15,680 nucleotides of DNA from JAGOZV01 sp964622895. Lineage in GTDB: Bacteria; Patescibacteriota; Saccharimonadia; Saccharimonadales; Saccharimonadaceae. Where the stretch lies: positions 1 to 15,680 of the forward strand of contig CAZUSB010000015.1 in NCBI GenBank assembly GCA_964622895.1. Direction: 5' to 3'. The notes beneath the pieces are model-generated. The model worked only from the letters and a program-made list of their open reading frames with translations, was not told where the DNA came from and did no database searches. Made by a program: the position numbers and the translations under genes. Shown piece by piece: positions 14,710 to 15,680 of the stretch. Position 1 is the first letter of the stretch; every line of letters starts with the position of its first letter.

Positions 14710-15680
14710 ATGAACAATTTACAATTATTACACACCAAGTACAACCAGAGCCCGTGGCTCGACAATATTAGTCGCGATTTATTGCAAGATGGTGGACTTG
14801 CTCAATATCTCGCAGATGGAATCCGTGGCGTTACCTCAAATCCAACGATTTTAGAAAATGCTATTAAAAACAGCTCGCTTTATGATGAGCAAATAAAGTC
14901 CCTTGCGACAGCTGGGGCTTCAACTGAAGACATCTACTGGCGCATCGTCATGGATGACATCAAAGCTGCTGCTCAGATTTTACGACCACTTTATGATGAG
15001 AGCGATGGCGAGGATGGTTACATCTCATTAGAAGTCTCGCCTCTTCTTGCGTACGACCGTGCAGGCACAGTTGACCAAGCCCGTTGGATTTGGGAAACAA
15101 TCAATGAGCCAAACCTCATGATAAAAGTACCAGCAACAAATGCCTGTATTCCTGCTGTTTATGAACTTCTTAAGCTAGGTATCAATGTAAATGTCACTTT
15201 GATTTTCAGTCTAGATCACTACAACCAAGTAGCTCAAGCACATCTTGCCGCGCACAAAGACAGTGACACACAGGCTCGCAGTGTCGCTTCGTTTTTTATC
15301 AGTCGGGTTGACACAAAAATAGATGCGCGATTAGAAAAGATTGGCACGAATGAAGCGAGAAAACTTGTTGGGAAATCGGCTGTAGCTCAAGCTCGGATTG
15401 CTTATGACATTTTCTTAAAGCATAGTGCAGAGATCGCTACTCTAGAGCCAAAGAGTCCAGCTATACAGCGACTTCTCTGGGCTTCTACCTCGACCAAAAA
15501 TCCTAACTATAATGACCTCCTTTATGTCACTGGCCTTCTGGCGCCCTTTACTGTCAATACTCTTCCTGAAGACACGATTGGCAAGATCCTCGACCACCTC
15601 CCTGAAGATGCCCCAAGCTTAAATATGTACGACATAGAACAAGCTAAAATGACCTACAATGAACTGGCACATGTTGGCAT
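14710..15680 (+). CDS. tal: Transaldolase, C-terminus cut by window edge
   Basis: Translating from ATG 14710 gives 323 residues without a stop up to the window end. The protein has WLDNISRDLL (16-25), GIRGVTSNPTI (37-47), SLEVSP (106-111), the Schiff-base lysine K139 in NLMIKVPATNA, NVTLIFS (161-167), FFISRVDTKID, and WASTSTKNPNYNDLLYV (257-273) leading to TVNTLPEDTI. This is the transaldolase class with an N-terminal extension and about 360-370 residues common in Actinobacteria and Cyanobacteria, so about 40 residues are missing. It moves a dihydroxyacetone unit between sedoheptulose-7-phosphate and glyceraldehyde-3-phosphate in the non-oxidative pentose phosphate pathway. It is the only plus-strand gene, divergent from the PfkB kinase across a 37-bp gap. 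Confidence 0.94.
   Translation, partial: MNNLQLLHTKYNQSPWLDNISRDLLQDGGLAQYLADGIRGVTSNPTILENAIKNSSLYDEQIKSLATAGASTEDIYWRIVMDDIKAAAQILRPLYDESDGEDGYISLEVSPLLAYDRAGTVDQARWIWETINEPNLMIKVPATNACIPAVYELLKLGINVNVTLIFSLDHYNQVAQAHLAAHKDSDTQARSVASFFISRVDTKIDARLEKIGTNEARKLVGKSAVAQARIAYDIFLKHSAEIATLEPKSPAIQRLLWASTSTKNPNYNDLLYVTGLLAPFTVNTLPEDTIGKILDHLPEDAPSLNMYDIEQAKMTYNELAHVG

Overview
The window looks like a compact Patescibacteria (CPR) genome, most likely Saccharibacteria (TM7) or a close relative. This is judged from gene content and protein style, not from a marker gene. Support: nearly every base is coding, the longest non-coding stretch is about 85 bp, neighbouring genes overlap by 1-11 bp, and the set includes a minimal Pif1-like helicase, an operon-embedded GatCAB and small orphan pilin and membrane proteins. 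TGA serves as a stop in several ATGA start/stop overlaps (gatC/gatA, gatA/membrane protein, RNase H/DUF4868, PfkB/LOG), so the UGA=Gly code of Gracilibacteria/SR1 does not apply. No rRNA, tRNA, CRISPR array, IS element or convincing hairpin-U terminator was seen.

Layout in transcription order. All genes are on the minus strand except the last one at the right edge. (1) 14672-11675: a PfkB-family kinase, a second PfkB kinase with an unknown N-terminal domain (interrupted by a 100-N assembly gap), and a LOG/SLOG-type Rossmann protein. Divergent from these, starting at 14710 on the plus strand, is a transaldolase that runs off the window. (2) 11639-9204: uvrB, then a type IV pilin-like protein. 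(3) 9166-4789: gatC, gatA, a membrane-anchored small protein with an RN-x2-AH motif, gatB and a galU-like gene, all overlapping. (4) 4703-1: an EamA transporter, RNase HI, a DUF4868/KwaB-like protein, a Pif1-like helicase and a YvcK/CofD-like protein cut by the left edge.

How they may work together. Unit 1 plus transaldolase suggests phosphorylated sugar or nucleotide-derived pentose feeding the non-oxidative pentose phosphate pathway. Unit 3 makes the Glu-tRNA(Gln)/Asp-tRNA(Asn) amidotransferase together with UDP-glucose synthesis. Unit 4 groups three proteins that act, or may act, on nucleic acids (RNase HI, KwaB-like, Pif1-like) between a transporter and YvcK.

The most striking structural feature is promoter layout. 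The first genes of four transcription units (gatC, uvrB, the upstream pfkB and tal) have a -10-like hexamer ending only 7-8 nt before the ATG, in three cases with an extended TGn, and no Shine-Dalgarno. This predicts leaderless mRNAs. Most operon-internal genes instead carry clear GGAG-type ribosome binding sites. The best candidates for under-described biology are the orphan KwaB-like gene, the HEPN-like membrane protein inside the gat operon and the N-terminal domain fused to the second PfkB kinase.
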